Notes: a model not told the origin generated them from the sequence alone. 64,000 nucleotides of DNA from Gemmatimonadota bacterium (GCA_041390125.1 JAWKQN010000016.1:40711-104710), one strand, 5' to 3'; shown: positions 1 through 8,625, counted from the stretch's first letter. Numbers and translations are program-made.

Positions 1-197
1 GCATTGTGGTACAAGAACTTACGGGCCGTGCCCCAAGCCTCTGGACGAGGGGTCGCCGACTTGCGGGGGCGTCGCCGCTTCCCTAAGATCGTCGCGCGGT
101 CGGGGACGGTCTGTGTCCTGGCAAATTGGGGTGCCCGAGCGCTGTCCACGGCGAGTGAGTTCGGTTCGTTTTCGGTACGGAGGGTCAAGGTCTGCTC

Positions 198-401
198 ATG
201 TGGGAGACGTGCTCGGTCCAGCTGAAGGTTCGACTTCCCAAGGAAGTCGCGGCGCAGGCGGAAGAGGTCCAGATGACCGATCCGGAGTTCCTGAGTCGCG
301 TGGTTCTCTACGGCCTGACGCGGAGATCGATCTACCGTCACCTGCGGGAGCAGGGCACGCCCGCCGCTGTCGAGAGCGCCCCCTCGCCGTACCTGACCTG
401 A
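198..401 (+). CDS. Small ribbon-helix-helix-like protein
   Basis: This is a 67-residue protein of unproven function. From about residue 7 it reads VQLKVRLPKEVAAQAEEVQM followed by a helix containing FLSRVVLYGL. That layout, a short beta strand with alternating hydrophobic residues and then two helices, is that of CopG/Arc-type ribbon-helix-helix DNA-binding proteins. If so it would bind DNA as a dimer, perhaps as an autoregulator or an orphan antitoxin. No toxin-like partner lies next to it. The chosen ATG has no strong ribosome binding site. An intrinsic terminator follows about 60 bases after the stop, which supports a real transcription unit. The assignment rests on pattern only. Confidence 0.55.
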   Translation: MWETCSVQLKVRLPKEVAAQAEEVQMTDPEFLSRVVLYGLTRRSIYRHLREQGTPAAVESAPSPYLT

Positions 402-460
402 GCCGCATGTTCGGTCGGCGATGCCCGGCATAGTCGGGCAGCCGCCTCCGATCGACCCTG

Positions 461-495
461 AAAGCGCGTCGGACCTCCGGTCCGGCGCGCTTTTT
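461..495 (+). terminator. Intrinsic terminator after the small RHH-like gene
   Basis: The arms AAAGCGCG-t-CGGACC and GGTCCG-g-CGCGCTTT flank a TCC loop and are followed directly by a run of T. This is a classic rho-independent terminator, and the A-rich start of the left arm would let it work on both strands. It lies between the stop at 401 and the next gene at 624. Confidence 0.8.
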
Positions 496-623
496 CGTGT
501 GGCATCGCTCCGTGACCGGAGGTACCGGGGGGATGGGCCCGACCCGCCCGGGGCTGGCGGAACCCGGACCAGCACCCCATATGTCGGGCCGGAGTCCCCC
601 GACTTCGAGACATGGAGGCTCTG

Positions 624-965
624 GTGAGCGAGCCACAGGCCAAGGGCCCTCGGCTCTCCGACGATCAGGCGGTGCTCCGGGCCAAGTACTTCGACTACTG
701 CTCGGCCCGTGTCGCCGGTCTGTTCCTCACATTGTCGCCGGACGAGATCTTCGTCCTGGCGGAATCGGCATACCGCGACGCGGCCCGCCCCGCGGAGCGG
801 TCCTACGACGCCATGGTCCGGGCCGCGACCACCGTGCTGGCTCGCCGTCTGGGCCTGCCCGCGTTCGAGGAATGGGCACAGGCCTATGCCGAGGACCCCA
901 CCCGCTTCGAATCCGAGCTCCTGGGCCTGTGGGCGAGCGACCCCGGTTCGGCTCCGCCCCACTGA
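624..965 (+). CDS. Hypothetical protein
   Basis: This is a soluble, mostly helical protein of about 113 residues that I do not recognise. I chose the GTG at 624 rather than the in-frame ATG at 612 because GGAGG at 614-618 sits five bases before the GTG and would overlap the ATG. The composition is acidic and alanine-rich (LSPDEIFVLAESAYRDAARP in the middle). There are two Cys-free helices and no signal peptide or membrane segment. It stands alone between a terminator and a convergent hairpin shared with ssb. It could be a small lineage-specific protein. Confidence 0.6.
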   Translation: MSEPQAKGPRLSDDQAVLRAKYFDYCSARVAGLFLTLSPDEIFVLAESAYRDAARPAERSYDAMVRAATTVLARRLGLPAFEEWAQAYAEDPTRFESELLGLWASDPGSAPPH

Positions 966-1002
966 GTCCGTGCCCGAGCGACCTCGACCGAGGGGAACGA
1001 CC

Positions 1003-1033
1003 GAGGGGCGGGCGCCGGTGGCGCCCGCCCCTC
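1003..1033. terminator. Bidirectional hairpin between convergent genes
   Basis: A perfect 14-bp stem (GAGGGGCGGGCGCC with its complement) has a three-base GGT loop. It lies between the stop of the hypothetical gene at 965 and the stop of ssb at 1112 on the other strand. There is no T-tract, so it is a terminator-like hairpin, not a textbook intrinsic terminator. Confidence 0.6.
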
Positions 1034-1111
1034 GTCACGACAGCCCTGGCTTCCCCCGGGCCGGCCGAACCGCCCCGGATGGGAGGCTCGATCAGGCCGG
1101 GAGATCCCCGA

Positions 1112-1582
1112 TCAGAACGGGAGGTCGTCGTCCGGCTCGCTCAACGGAGGCGGGCTGCCCCCGCCGGAGCGGTCGTAGGACGAACCCCCGCCGCCGTAGC
1201 CGCCCGACGAGCGGCCGCCGCCCCCGCCGTCCCCACCGCCGCCGGGCCCGCCCGACCCGAGCATGACCATGTCGGACGCCACGATGTCGGTCCAGTAGCG
1301 GGTCCCACCCTGGTCGTCCTGGGTCTGCGAGTACTCGATGCGGCCTTCGACGTAGATGCGGTCTCCCTTGTGCACCCACTGCTCGACGATGTCGGCGAGC
1401 TTCCCGAAGAAGGTGACGCGGTGCCAGTCCGTGCGCTCCTGCTGCTGGCCGGAGCGGTCCTGGAAGGTGCGGTTCGTGGCCACCGACATCTTGGCGATCT
1501 TGGCGCCCCCGGGCGTCATCCGGATCTCGGGATCGTTGCCGACGTTGCCGATCAATTGCGCTTTGTTCAGGGACCGAGCCAT
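1112..1582 (-). CDS. ssb: Single-stranded DNA-binding protein SSB
   Basis: SSB binds single-stranded DNA during replication, recombination and repair. The 156-residue protein has the family layout. An N-terminal OB fold starts MARSLNKAQLIGNVGNDPEI, and the core contains TDWHRVTFFGKLADI and VEGRIEYSQ. A flexible glycine-rich linker (about residues 113-144) follows, and the acidic tip DDDLPF is the docking site for partner repair proteins. I placed the start at the ATG at 1582, which opens directly into the OB fold. The longer upstream reading frame has no OB-fold character. A GGAGTG-like site precedes the start. The gene is transcribed divergently from the enoyl-CoA hydratase. Confidence 0.95.
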   Translation of the reverse strand: MARSLNKAQLIGNVGNDPEIRMTPGGAKIAKMSVATNRTFQDRSGQQQERTDWHRVTFFGKLADIVEQWVHKGDRIYVEGRIEYSQTQDDQGGTRYWTDIVASDMVMLGSGGPGGGGDGGGGGRSSGGYGGGGSSYDRSGGGSPPPLSEPDDDLPF

Positions 1583-1761
1583 CGCTCCGGGCACTCCTGG
1601 GTGTGGAAGGACTTCGTGCGACGAGACAGCGCGCTGCCGCGGATGAGCGCGCCGAGAGGGAAGGTACCAGCGGGGCGGGGCGCTCGCCATGTGTCCGGGG
1701 GGCGTTCGTAGCCCTCCCGGCGGGTGGCGAGCGACCCCGGGAAAGGGGTAGCTTCCCGGCC

Positions 1762-2547
1762 ATGAGCGAACTCGAATTCGTACGTGTGGAGCGGGACGGC
1801 GCCATCGCCACGGTGGTCATCGACCGACCCGAGAAGCTGAACGCGCTGAACCCGCAGGTGATCGACGAGATCGGCCGGGCGTTCGGCGGCCTCAAGGACG
1901 ACGCCGACGTGTTGGGCGTCCTCCTGCGCGGGGGCGGCGAGAAAGCCTTCGTGGCCGGGGCCGACATCGGCGTGCTGGCCACCATGGACCCGCTCACGGG
2001 CGTGGACGTGAGCCGTCAGGGGCAGGCCGTCTTCCGGGCCATCGAGCGCTTTCCCAAGCCGGTGGTGGCCGCCATCGGGGGATTCGCGCTTGGGGGTGGC
2101 TGCGAGCTCGCGCTGGCCTGCCATCTCCGGGTGGCCTCCGAGAAGGCGAAGCTCGGTCTGCCGGAGGTGGGTCTGGGCATCATCCCGGGCTACGGGGGCA
2201 CGCGCCGCCTGGCCCGCCTGGTCGGGCTGGGCCGTGCGCTCGAGCTGACCCTCACCGGCGCACACATCGACGCCCGGCGCGCATACGAGATCGGGTTGGT
2301 CAACCAGGTGTACGCGCCGGAGTCCTTCCTCAGCGAGGCGCGAGCCTTCCTGGAGGGGATCGTCAAGAACGGTCCGGTCGCGCTGCGCATGGCGCTGGAG
2401 TCCGTCTACCACGGTCTGGACGTGGACGAGGACGACGCCCTCGCGTTCGAGTCCTCCCTGTTCGGGCTGCTGGCCTCGACGGAGGACATGAAGGAAGGCA
2501 TGGGCGCCTTCCTGGAGAAGCGGAAGCCGGCGTTCAAGGGGCGCTGA
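1762..2547 (+). CDS. Enoyl-CoA hydratase/isomerase family protein
   Basis: This is a crotonase-fold enzyme of 261 residues, the usual length for single-domain enoyl-CoA hydratases. It would add water across the double bond of 2-enoyl-CoA in fatty-acid or acyl-CoA breakdown in the cytoplasm. The first oxyanion-hole region is seen in AFVAGADI and the second in GFALGGGCELALACH. Both glutamates used by true hydratases appear to be present, in GGGCELA and in LPEVGLGIIPGYGGT. The start at MSELEFV fits the family; the open frame extends upstream but reads as non-coding. No other beta-oxidation gene is adjacent, so the natural substrate cannot be inferred from context. Confidence 0.9.
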   Translation: MSELEFVRVERDGAIATVVIDRPEKLNALNPQVIDEIGRAFGGLKDDADVLGVLLRGGGEKAFVAGADIGVLATMDPLTGVDVSRQGQAVFRAIERFPKPVVAAIGGFALGGGCELALACHLRVASEKAKLGLPEVGLGIIPGYGGTRRLARLVGLGRALELTLTGAHIDARRAYEIGLVNQVYAPESFLSEARAFLEGIVKNGPVALRMALESVYHGLDVDEDDALAFESSLFGLLASTEDMKEGMGAFLEKRKPAFKGR

Positions 2548-2607
2548 GCGGGGAAGGCCAGACGTCCCGGCCGCACACGAGCCGTCCTCCGCGCGACTGC
2601 TCCCGGA

Positions 2608-3141
2608 TCAGGGATCGACGAAACGCGACTCCATGGCCAGGATGTGGTCTGGAATCGCCTGGCCACGCTCCCGGGCACGCTCGAGGTCGAGGCGCGTGGT
2701 GTACCCACCCCGTATGGCGCCGTCCGGCATCTCGAGCTGCCAATCCTCGAGTTCCGACAGCGCTAGCGTGTAGGGTGGCCGCCCGACCGGCTTCCCGCGT
2801 CGCGGTGGCGTATCGAGCCCGGCGACGAAGGAGTCCTGCCCGAGCTCGAGCAGCTCCCCCCACACGTGCTCGAGTTCCCCGCGGCTGGTCTGAAGGGGGA
2901 ACTTCACCGCGATCCGTCCGCGGTGGGCTGGGAAGAGCTCGCGGAGCGTCGGCACGCTCCCCCTCGCCTTGGCGATGGCGTCCGACCAAGGCGGGCTGGT
3001 CATGTCCTCGAACGCGCCCGGCGGCTCCCGGCGTGACCCCGACCACCAGACGACCGTCGCGATGACAGCAACGGCAAGAGCAAGAAGAAATGGAGACACG
3101 TCCGACACCACCCTCAGGTCGACGCCCAATCCTCGGCGCAT
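2608..3141 (-). CDS. Membrane-anchored DUF2314-like protein
   Basis: A single transmembrane segment (FLLALAVAVIATVVWW, about residues 18-34 from the chosen start) is followed by a soluble domain. It contains the pattern KFPLQTSRGELEHVWGELLEL, then a GKPVGR segment, an EDW and IRGGYTTR. That resembles the DUF2314 family, whose function is unknown. The start is uncertain. ATG 3141, ATG 3159 and GTG 3099 are all possible, and the frame stays open to 3624 with a candidate ATG at 3378 that would add a CxxC-x10-CxxC segment. Several low-GC third positions in the membrane segment differ from neighbours. It converges on the hydratase gene. Confidence 0.6.
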   Translation of the reverse strand: MRRGLGVDLRVVSDVSPFLLALAVAVIATVVWWSGSRREPPGAFEDMTSPPWSDAIAKARGSVPTLRELFPAHRGRIAVKFPLQTSRGELEHVWGELLELGQDSFVAGLDTPPRRGKPVGRPPYTLALSELEDWQLEMPDGAIRGGYTTRLDLERARERGQAIPDHILAMESRFVDP

Positions 3142-3458
3142 AGGCCGCACATCCAGCATGCCTGGGCCGATCGGGGGCGCGCAAGCCAGGCACCCTCCCA
3201 CGCTCCGCGTCGATCGATGACACCGCCGGCACGGTTCCGCCTTCTCGTCCGCCCTCGGGCTCGCGCGCTCGTCGAAGGGGCTGTCCGCGCCAGTGGGGGG
3301 GGCCGAAAGGGAAATCGGCGACCGGGCCGGGATCAGGTGGGCTAAGTCCTTGGAGGCCTTGGTCTTCGAGCCAGGCATCCCCGGTGGAGGTTCCACCCTC
3401 CCGGTGTTAGATTTCCTGTCATGCCGCAACGGTCGTCGGGGCCCGCGCTCGAGCCTCC
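3142..3458. other. Divergent intergenic region upstream of recF
   Basis: These 317 bases lie between the DUF2314-like gene (minus) and recF (plus). They probably hold promoters for both, but I see no convincing -35/-10 pair. If the minus-strand gene starts at 3378, most of this stretch is coding for it. A small hairpin, GGTGGA-ggt-TCCACC, sits at 3383-3397. Confidence 0.4.
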
Positions 3459-4574
3459 GTGCGCCTGAGCGCCCTCTCGCTCCGGAACGTCCGGAACCTC
3501 GCCGCCCAGCGGCTGGAGTTCCCCCCGGCCGGGGTGGCGGTGATCGGGCCCAACGCGCAGGGGAAGTCCAACCTGCTCGAGGCCATCTACTACCTGGAGA
3601 CCCTGCGCTCCTTCCGGGGAGCACAGGATGGACAGCTCGTGCGTTTCGGCGAGGATCACTTCCGCATCGCCGCCACGCTGAGCGGGGAGGACGGCGGGGA
3701 CAGCATGGAGCTGGCAGCCGCGTTCGAGCGGCAGCAGAAGCGCAAGAAGGTCACCGTGGACGGAACGGCGGTGGAGCGCCTTTCAGACGGCCTGGGTCAC
3801 CTGGCCGCGGTGATGTTCTCCCCCGCGGATGCGGCCCTGGTGAGTGGAGGCCCGGTGGAACGGCGTCGGCACGTGGACATGGTGCTGTCGCTGAACCAAC
3901 CCGGCTATCTCGCCGCCGCCCAGCGCTTCCGTCAGGCCCTGGCGCAGCGCAATGCGGCCTTGCGGGCGGGCGCCGGCGCGCCGGCGGTACGGGCGTGGGA
4001 TCCTCCGCTGCTGGACGCGGGCGCGGCGGTGATGGGCATGCGGGCGGACTGGGTGGACCGCTGGGCGGACCGGTTCGCGGAGCTGTACGCGGCCGTCTCC
4101 GGCGGTGAGCGGGCCCGGCTCCGCTATGAGCCGCAGGTGACCCGGGAGGAGGGTGAGTCCTGGGCGGAGGCCTATGCCCGCGCGCTGGATGCCGTCCAGG
4201 ACCGGGACCGCCGCCTGGGCAATACGGGCGCCGGGCCCCACCGGGACGACCTGGACATGACGCTGGAGCGGGACGCGGGCGGCGGCACGTCGCTGCGCGA
4301 CTTCGGGTCCGGCGGCCAGCGCCGCACCGCGGCCCTGGCGCTCCGGCTGGTGGAAGCCGAGACCATCCGGGCCAGCCGGGGGCAGCCGCCCATGGTGCTG
4401 CTGGACGACGTCTTCGCGGAGCTGGACGAAGCGCGCTCCGAGCGCGTCATGACGCTGTTCGACGAGGCCTGGGTGGGACAGGTGATCCTGACCGCACCCA
4501 AGGAGAGCGACGTGCGCGTGCGCGCACACGCCCTGACGCGCTGGAGCATCGCGCGAGGAGTGATCTCGGCATGA
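3459..4574 (+). CDS. recF: DNA replication and repair protein RecF
   Basis: RecF is an SMC-like ATPase that helps load RecA at gapped DNA. The 371-residue protein has the expected parts in order. The N-terminal strand MRLSALSLRNVRNL is followed by Walker A GPNAQGKSN (about residues 29-37), the helical arm, the ABC signature GSGGQRRTAAL (about 284-294) and Walker B MVLLDDVFAELD (about 317-328). The start is a GTG immediately before RLSALSL, and length matches the family. Its stop overlaps the start of dciA by four bases (ATGA), so the two are translationally coupled. dnaA and dnaN, often upstream of recF, are not in the window. Confidence 0.95.
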   Translation: MRLSALSLRNVRNLAAQRLEFPPAGVAVIGPNAQGKSNLLEAIYYLETLRSFRGAQDGQLVRFGEDHFRIAATLSGEDGGDSMELAAAFERQQKRKKVTVDGTAVERLSDGLGHLAAVMFSPADAALVSGGPVERRRHVDMVLSLNQPGYLAAAQRFRQALAQRNAALRAGAGAPAVRAWDPPLLDAGAAVMGMRADWVDRWADRFAELYAAVSGGERARLRYEPQVTREEGESWAEAYARALDAVQDRDRRLGNTGAGPHRDDLDMTLERDAGGGTSLRDFGSGGQRRTAALALRLVEAETIRASRGQPPMVLLDDVFAELDEARSERVMTLFDEAWVGQVILTAPKESDVRVRAHALTRWSIARGVISA

Positions 4575-4906
4575 AGGAGAAGGGCCCCCGCGCGCTGGGG
4601 GACCTCCTGTCGAAAGTGCTGGCCAGCCCGACGCTGCAGGCCGGGCTGGCCCGCGCACAGATGGTGGACGAATGGGCCGAACGCGTGGGACCGCGGATCG
4701 CCGCGGTCTCGGACGTCCAGTCCTTCTCCGGTGGTACGCTGTTCGTGGAAGTACGCTCGAGCGCCTGGCTGATGGAGCTCGAGATGATGAAGCGGGAGAT
4801 CCTGGAGCGGCTGAACCGCGGCCGCACCCAGGGACCGATCGACCGCATCGTGTTCGTGCAGGCGCAGTCTCCGGGACGTGCCGGTACCCTCTCCGACTCC
4901 GAGTAG
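4571..4906 (+). CDS. dciA: DciA-like protein (DUF721), helicase-loading family
   Basis: This 111-residue protein matches the DUF721/DciA pattern. An N-terminal helix contains LGDLLSKVLASPTLQAGL, then comes W-A-x-x-V-G-P (WAERVGPRIAAVSD), and then the beta-strand core GGTLFVEVRSSAWLMELEMM, ending in KREILERLN. DciA proteins interact with the replicative helicase DnaB in bacteria that lack DnaC. The gene overlaps recF by ATGA and ends four bases before gyrB, placing it in a replication operon, as is common for this family. The C-terminal tail from about residue 90 is unconserved-looking. Confidence 0.85.
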   Translation: MKEKGPRALGDLLSKVLASPTLQAGLARAQMVDEWAERVGPRIAAVSDVQSFSGGTLFVEVRSSAWLMELEMMKREILERLNRGRTQGPIDRIVFVQAQSPGRAGTLSDSE

Positions 4907-4909
4907 AGC

Positions 4910-7900
4910 ATGGCCGACAAGAAGAAGCAGCAGGGAAGCGACTATACCGCCGGTCAGATCCAGGTCCTCAAGGGACTGGAGGCGGTACGGAAACGCCCGG
5001 GCATGTACATCGGCTCCACGTCGGCGCGTGGTCTCCACCACCTCGTCTATGAGGTCGTGGACAACTCCATCGACGAGGCGATGGCCGGGTACTGCACCGA
5101 GGTGCGGGTGATCATCCATCCCGACGATTCGGTCACCGTCGTCGACGACGGGCGCGGCATCCCGGTGGACATCCACCCCACGGAGAAGGTGCCGGGCGTC
5201 GAGCTGGCCATGACCACCCTCCACGCCGGCGGCAAGTTCGACAAGAACACCTACAAGGTCTCCGGCGGTCTGCACGGCGTGGGCGTCAGCGTGGTCAACG
5301 CCCTGTCCGAGTGGCTGGAGGTCGAGGTGCAGCGCGACGGCCAGGTCTATCGGCAGCGCTACCAACGCGGCATCAAACAGAATGAACTCGAGGTCGTGGG
5401 CAAGTCGAAGGAGAGCGGCACCACGGTCACCTTCAAGCCCGACGCCCAGATCTTCACGGAGCTGCGCTACAACTTCGACACGCTCTCCAACCGCTTGCGT
5501 GAGCTTGCCTTCCTGAACAAGGGCCTGCGCATCGTGCTCGTCGACGAGCGCGAAGCCAAGAAGGTGGAGGAGACCTACGAGTACGAAGGCGGCCTGGCCA
5601 GCTTCGTTGAGTTCCTGCGGGGGAATCGCGTTCCCTTGCACGACAAGGTCGTGTACTTCGAAGCGTCGCGCCCGGAGGCGGAGATCGAGCTCGCGCTCCA
5701 GTACGACGACGGCTACTCCGAGAACACGCACACGTTCGTCAACAACATCAACACGCACGAGGGCGGCTCGCACCTCACGGGACTCAAGGGCGCGCTGACC
5801 CGCACCATCAACGACTACGCCCGCAAGAACAAGCTGTTCAAGAAGGATGACGAGAGCCTCTCCGGCGACGACGTACGCGAGGGCCTCACCTGCGTGCTCA
5901 GCGTACGCGTCATGGAGCCCCAGTTCGAGGGACAGACCAAGACCAAGCTGGGCAACTCCGAGGTGCGGGGCGCGGTGGAGGCCGCTGTCAACGAGCAGTT
6001 GGGCATCTTCCTGGACGAGAACCCCAAGGCCGCTCGGGCGATCATCGACAAGTCGCTCCAGGCCGCACGGGCTCGGGAAGCGGCTCGCAAGGCGCGGGAT
6101 CTGGCGCGCAAGAAGAGCGCGTTGGAGAGCGGCGTGCTGCCCGGGAAGCTGGCGGATTGCTCGCTCACCGATCCCAGCCTCTGTGAGATCTACCTGGTGG
6201 AGGGAGACTCCGCCGGTGGGTCGGCCAAGATGGGCCGCGACCGTCAGTATCAGGCCATCCTGCCGCTGAAGGGCAAGATCCTGAACGTGGAGCGGGCGCG
6301 GATCGACAAGGTGCTGTCGAACGAGGAGATCCGCGCCATCATCACCGCCATCGGAGCGGGCATCCGGGACGACTTCGACCTCGGCAATGCGCGGTACCAC
6401 AAGGTCATCATCATGAGTGTGGATGCCGCCGAGCACGTCTTCGTGCGTACCGAGGGCGGTGTTCGCATGACCGAGATCGGACCGTTCGTTGATGGTCTGC
6501 TGGAGGAGCACTCGAGCCGGCCGCGGTACGCACCCCACTGCGAGAAGCGCGAAGGCGGCGACCTGGGCGACGTGCTCTGCTTCGACGTCGACAGCAACGA
6601 GCTTCGGTTCCGACCCATCAAAGGCGTGCTGCGGCATCCCATCGACGAGGCGCTGTACGAGATCCGGACGGCCTACGGCCGTACCGTGCGGGTGACGGCC
6701 AGCCATAGTGTCTTCGTGGAGGAGGACGGACAGATCGGGCTCCGTCGTGGAGATTCGATCCACGCCGGTCAGCGTCTGGTGGCGCCGCGCAAGGTGACGT
6801 GGCCGGAGACGGCTCCAGCCCGGATCGACCTGCTCGCAGTCATGGCCGCGGATCCCGAGTGCGCGTCTCAGGTGGTTGCGCGCGGACCCGCCGTGGAGGC
6901 CTGGTACCGTGCCCGGGTGGAGGCCGAGTATGCGGGGCGGCCGGAGTGGAGCGAGGCCCGCGTCTCCCTCTCGGAGGACGCTCGCGCCGACATGGCGGCG
7001 GCCCGCCGGGCGTCGGGCATCGCCAATGCCGCCCTCTGCGAGGCGGTGGGCATCCGGCAGCCGGTGACGTTCTATGGATGGGAGCGGGGAAGCGCTCGGC
7101 CGACCCTGACCCATCTCGAGGCGTACCTGGATGCGATCGGAGCGTCGCGCGAGGACGTGCTCGCCCGTTCGGACGTGGGCCCGAGCCGCCTGCAGCAGAC
7201 GTGGCGGGATCAGTACAGGGCGGCGCCGTCCAACCGCGTGCGCGACTACGTGAACGTGAGCGAGCTGACGCCCGAAGACGTGGCCTGGTTCGGAGAGCGG
7301 GACGACCTCACGCTCACGCCCAGACACCACGCGACGCAGGGTCTGCCCCGCCACCTACCGGTGGGTGAAGCACTCGCCACGCTGTTGGGCTTCTACGTCG
7401 CGGAGGGGTCGGTCTCGGTTCGGGGAGGCATCCGCTTCGCCATCGGGGCCCGCAATGCGGTCCTGGTCGATGATCTGGTCCGGTCGTGCGAGGCCGTGTT
7501 CGGATTGACGCCGCAGGTCTACGAAGGAACCGGAGGGCGGGTGGCGGAGCTCCGCATCGTCAACAGAGTGGCTGCGCTGGCCTGGGGTCGGCTGTTCGGC
7601 TTCCTGGGAGCGAGGGCGCACACGAAGCGGATCCCTGATCTGGTCTTCGAGCTTCCCCAGCCGGCCAAGCAAGCCTTCGTCCGAGGGTATTTCCTCGGGG
7701 ACGGCACCCTGGCCCCCCGCCGGCTGGCGTTCACCACCACGTCGCGAGAGCTCGCATCTGGCCTCAGCTACCTGTTGTCGGGCTGGGGTGTCGTGGCGTC
7801 CCTTGCCTCGCGCGAGCCGGATGGTGTGGAGCGCTCCATCCGGGGCGCTCCCTGTGTGAGTCGCCACAGCGCCTGGACAGTCAGCGTGAGCGCGCGCGAG

Positions 7901-8563
7901 GACATCGAGACGCTGCGCTTCGTCTGGGAGGGTGCACCGGGCTGCGAGAGGATCGAGGCGTTCGTCGCCAGCGAATGGCCAACCGTGAATCGACGCTTCC
8001 GCTCGCTGCCCGGTGACCTGATGTCGCTCCCGATCCTGTCCGTGGAGGAGGTGGAAGCGACGAACGGCTTCGTATATGACTTCTCCGTGGCAGAGGACGA
8101 GAATTTCGTCGCCGGAATGGGCGGCCTCTGCTGTCACAACACCGACGCGGACGTGGACGGGGCGCACATCCGCACGCTGCTCCTGACGTTCTTCTTCCGG
8201 CAGATGCGGGAGCTGATCGAAGAGGGGTACGTCTACATCGCTCAGCCGCCGCTCTACCGCCTGCAGAAGGGGAAGACGGAGCTCTACGCCTACTCCGACA
8301 ATGAGCGGGAAGAGATGCTCAAGCGGTTCGGTAAGAGCGATGGCAAGGTCAACATCCAGCGCTACAAGGGCCTGGGCGAGATGAACCCGGATCAGCTCTG
8401 GAAGACCACGATGGATCCGGAGAGCCGGACCATCCTGCAGGTCACGATGGAGAGCGCTGCCGAAGCGGACATGATTTTCTCCCGCCTGATGGGAGACGAC
8501 GTGGAGCCGCGCCGGGAGTTCATCGAGAAGAACGCCAAGTTCGTGAAGAACCTGGACGTGTAG
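4910..8563 (+). CDS. gyrB: DNA gyrase subunit B interrupted by an intein
   Basis: GyrB is the ATPase and TOPRIM subunit of gyrase, which introduces negative supercoils into DNA. The precursor is 1217 residues. Removing the intein (residues 503-1077) leaves 642, the normal GyrB length. Extein landmarks are the GHKL ATPase motifs VVDNSIDEAMAG, VVDDGRGIPVD and SGGLHGVGVSVVNALSEW, then TOPRIM EGDSAGGSAKMGRDR and TDADVDGAHIRTLLLTFF, and the C-terminal QRYKGLGEMNP. The intein separates KVIIM from TDADVDG, so the unspliced protein lacks a continuous metal-binding site and should be inactive. The gene starts three bases after dciA ends and is followed by a strong hairpin. Confidence 0.97.
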   Translation: MADKKKQQGSDYTAGQIQVLKGLEAVRKRPGMYIGSTSARGLHHLVYEVVDNSIDEAMAGYCTEVRVIIHPDDSVTVVDDGRGIPVDIHPTEKVPGVELAMTTLHAGGKFDKNTYKVSGGLHGVGVSVVNALSEWLEVEVQRDGQVYRQRYQRGIKQNELEVVGKSKESGTTVTFKPDAQIFTELRYNFDTLSNRLRELAFLNKGLRIVLVDEREAKKVEETYEYEGGLASFVEFLRGNRVPLHDKVVYFEASRPEAEIELALQYDDGYSENTHTFVNNINTHEGGSHLTGLKGALTRTINDYARKNKLFKKDDESLSGDDVREGLTCVLSVRVMEPQFEGQTKTKLGNSEVRGAVEAAVNEQLGIFLDENPKAARAIIDKSLQAARAREAARKARDLARKKSALESGVLPGKLADCSLTDPSLCEIYLVEGDSAGGSAKMGRDRQYQAILPLKGKILNVERARIDKVLSNEEIRAIITAIGAGIRDDFDLGNARYHKVIIMSVDAAEHVFVRTEGGVRMTEIGPFVDGLLEEHSSRPRYAPHCEKREGGDLGDVLCFDVDSNELRFRPIKGVLRHPIDEALYEIRTAYGRTVRVTASHSVFVEEDGQIGLRRGDSIHAGQRLVAPRKVTWPETAPARIDLLAVMAADPECASQVVARGPAVEAWYRARVEAEYAGRPEWSEARVSLSEDARADMAAARRASGIANAALCEAVGIRQPVTFYGWERGSARPTLTHLEAYLDAIGASREDVLARSDVGPSRLQQTWRDQYRAAPSNRVRDYVNVSELTPEDVAWFGERDDLTLTPRHHATQGLPRHLPVGEALATLLGFYVAEGSVSVRGGIRFAIGARNAVLVDDLVRSCEAVFGLTPQVYEGTGGRVAELRIVNRVAALAWGRLFGFLGARAHTKRIPDLVFELPQPAKQAFVRGYFLGDGTLAPRRLAFTTTSRELASGLSYLLSGWGVVASLASREPDGVERSIRGAPCVSRHSAWTVSVSAREDIETLRFVWEGAPGCERIEAFVASEWPTVNRRFRSLPGDLMSLPILSVEEVEATNGFVYDFSVAEDENFVAGMGGLCCHNTDADVDGAHIRTLLLTFFFRQMRELIEEGYVYIAQPPLYRLQKGKTELYAYSDNEREEMLKRFGKSDGKVNIQRYKGLGEMNPDQLWKTTMDPESRTILQVTMESAAEADMIFSRLMGDDVEPRREFIEKNAKFVKNLDV
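6416..8140 (+). mobile_element. GyrB intein with XRE-like HTH and LAGLIDADG endonuclease
   Basis: This is a 575-residue in-frame protein-splicing element. The first residue is Ser (SVDAAEHVFVRTEGG, block A). Block B is seen in RTVRVTASHSVFV with the TxxH motif. Block F is VYDFSVAEDENFVAGMG and block G ends CCHN, with Thr as the first residue of the C-extein. The homing endonuclease has both LAGLIDADG-type motifs: LATLLGFYVAEG (precursor residues about 822-833) and FVRGYFLGDG (about 923-932). The acidic residues E and D are present, so it is probably active. Between block B and the endonuclease, residues about 687-752 form an XRE-like helix-turn-helix (ANAALCEAVGIRQ and YGWERGSARPTLTHLEAYL). 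Confidence 0.93.
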
Positions 8564-8592
8564 CGGCGCTACGGCGAAGGGCGTGGGCCATC

Positions 8593-8620
8593 GGGGGGCG
8601 GCGTCGTGACGCCGCCCCCC
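8593..8620. terminator. Strong hairpin after gyrB
   Basis: A perfect 12-bp stem (GGGGGGCGGCGT with its complement) has a four-base CGTG loop, located 30 bases after the gyrB stop and five bases before the stop of the convergent lipoprotein gene. It probably terminates transcription from both sides. The flanking T-tract is weak (GTTGCT). Confidence 0.7.
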
Positions 8621-8625
8621 GTTGC

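Noticed and set aside
1..197. Gene fragment at the left edge
   Set aside because: Open frames here are short, Arg-rich and lack a ribosome binding site or recognisable motif; I see nothing I can support.
4172..7354. A 1060-codon open frame on the minus strand opposite recF and gyrB
   Set aside because: It lies exactly opposite well-supported recF, dciA and gyrB, has low-complexity Val/Leu/His-rich translation, and reflects high GC content with few stop codons.
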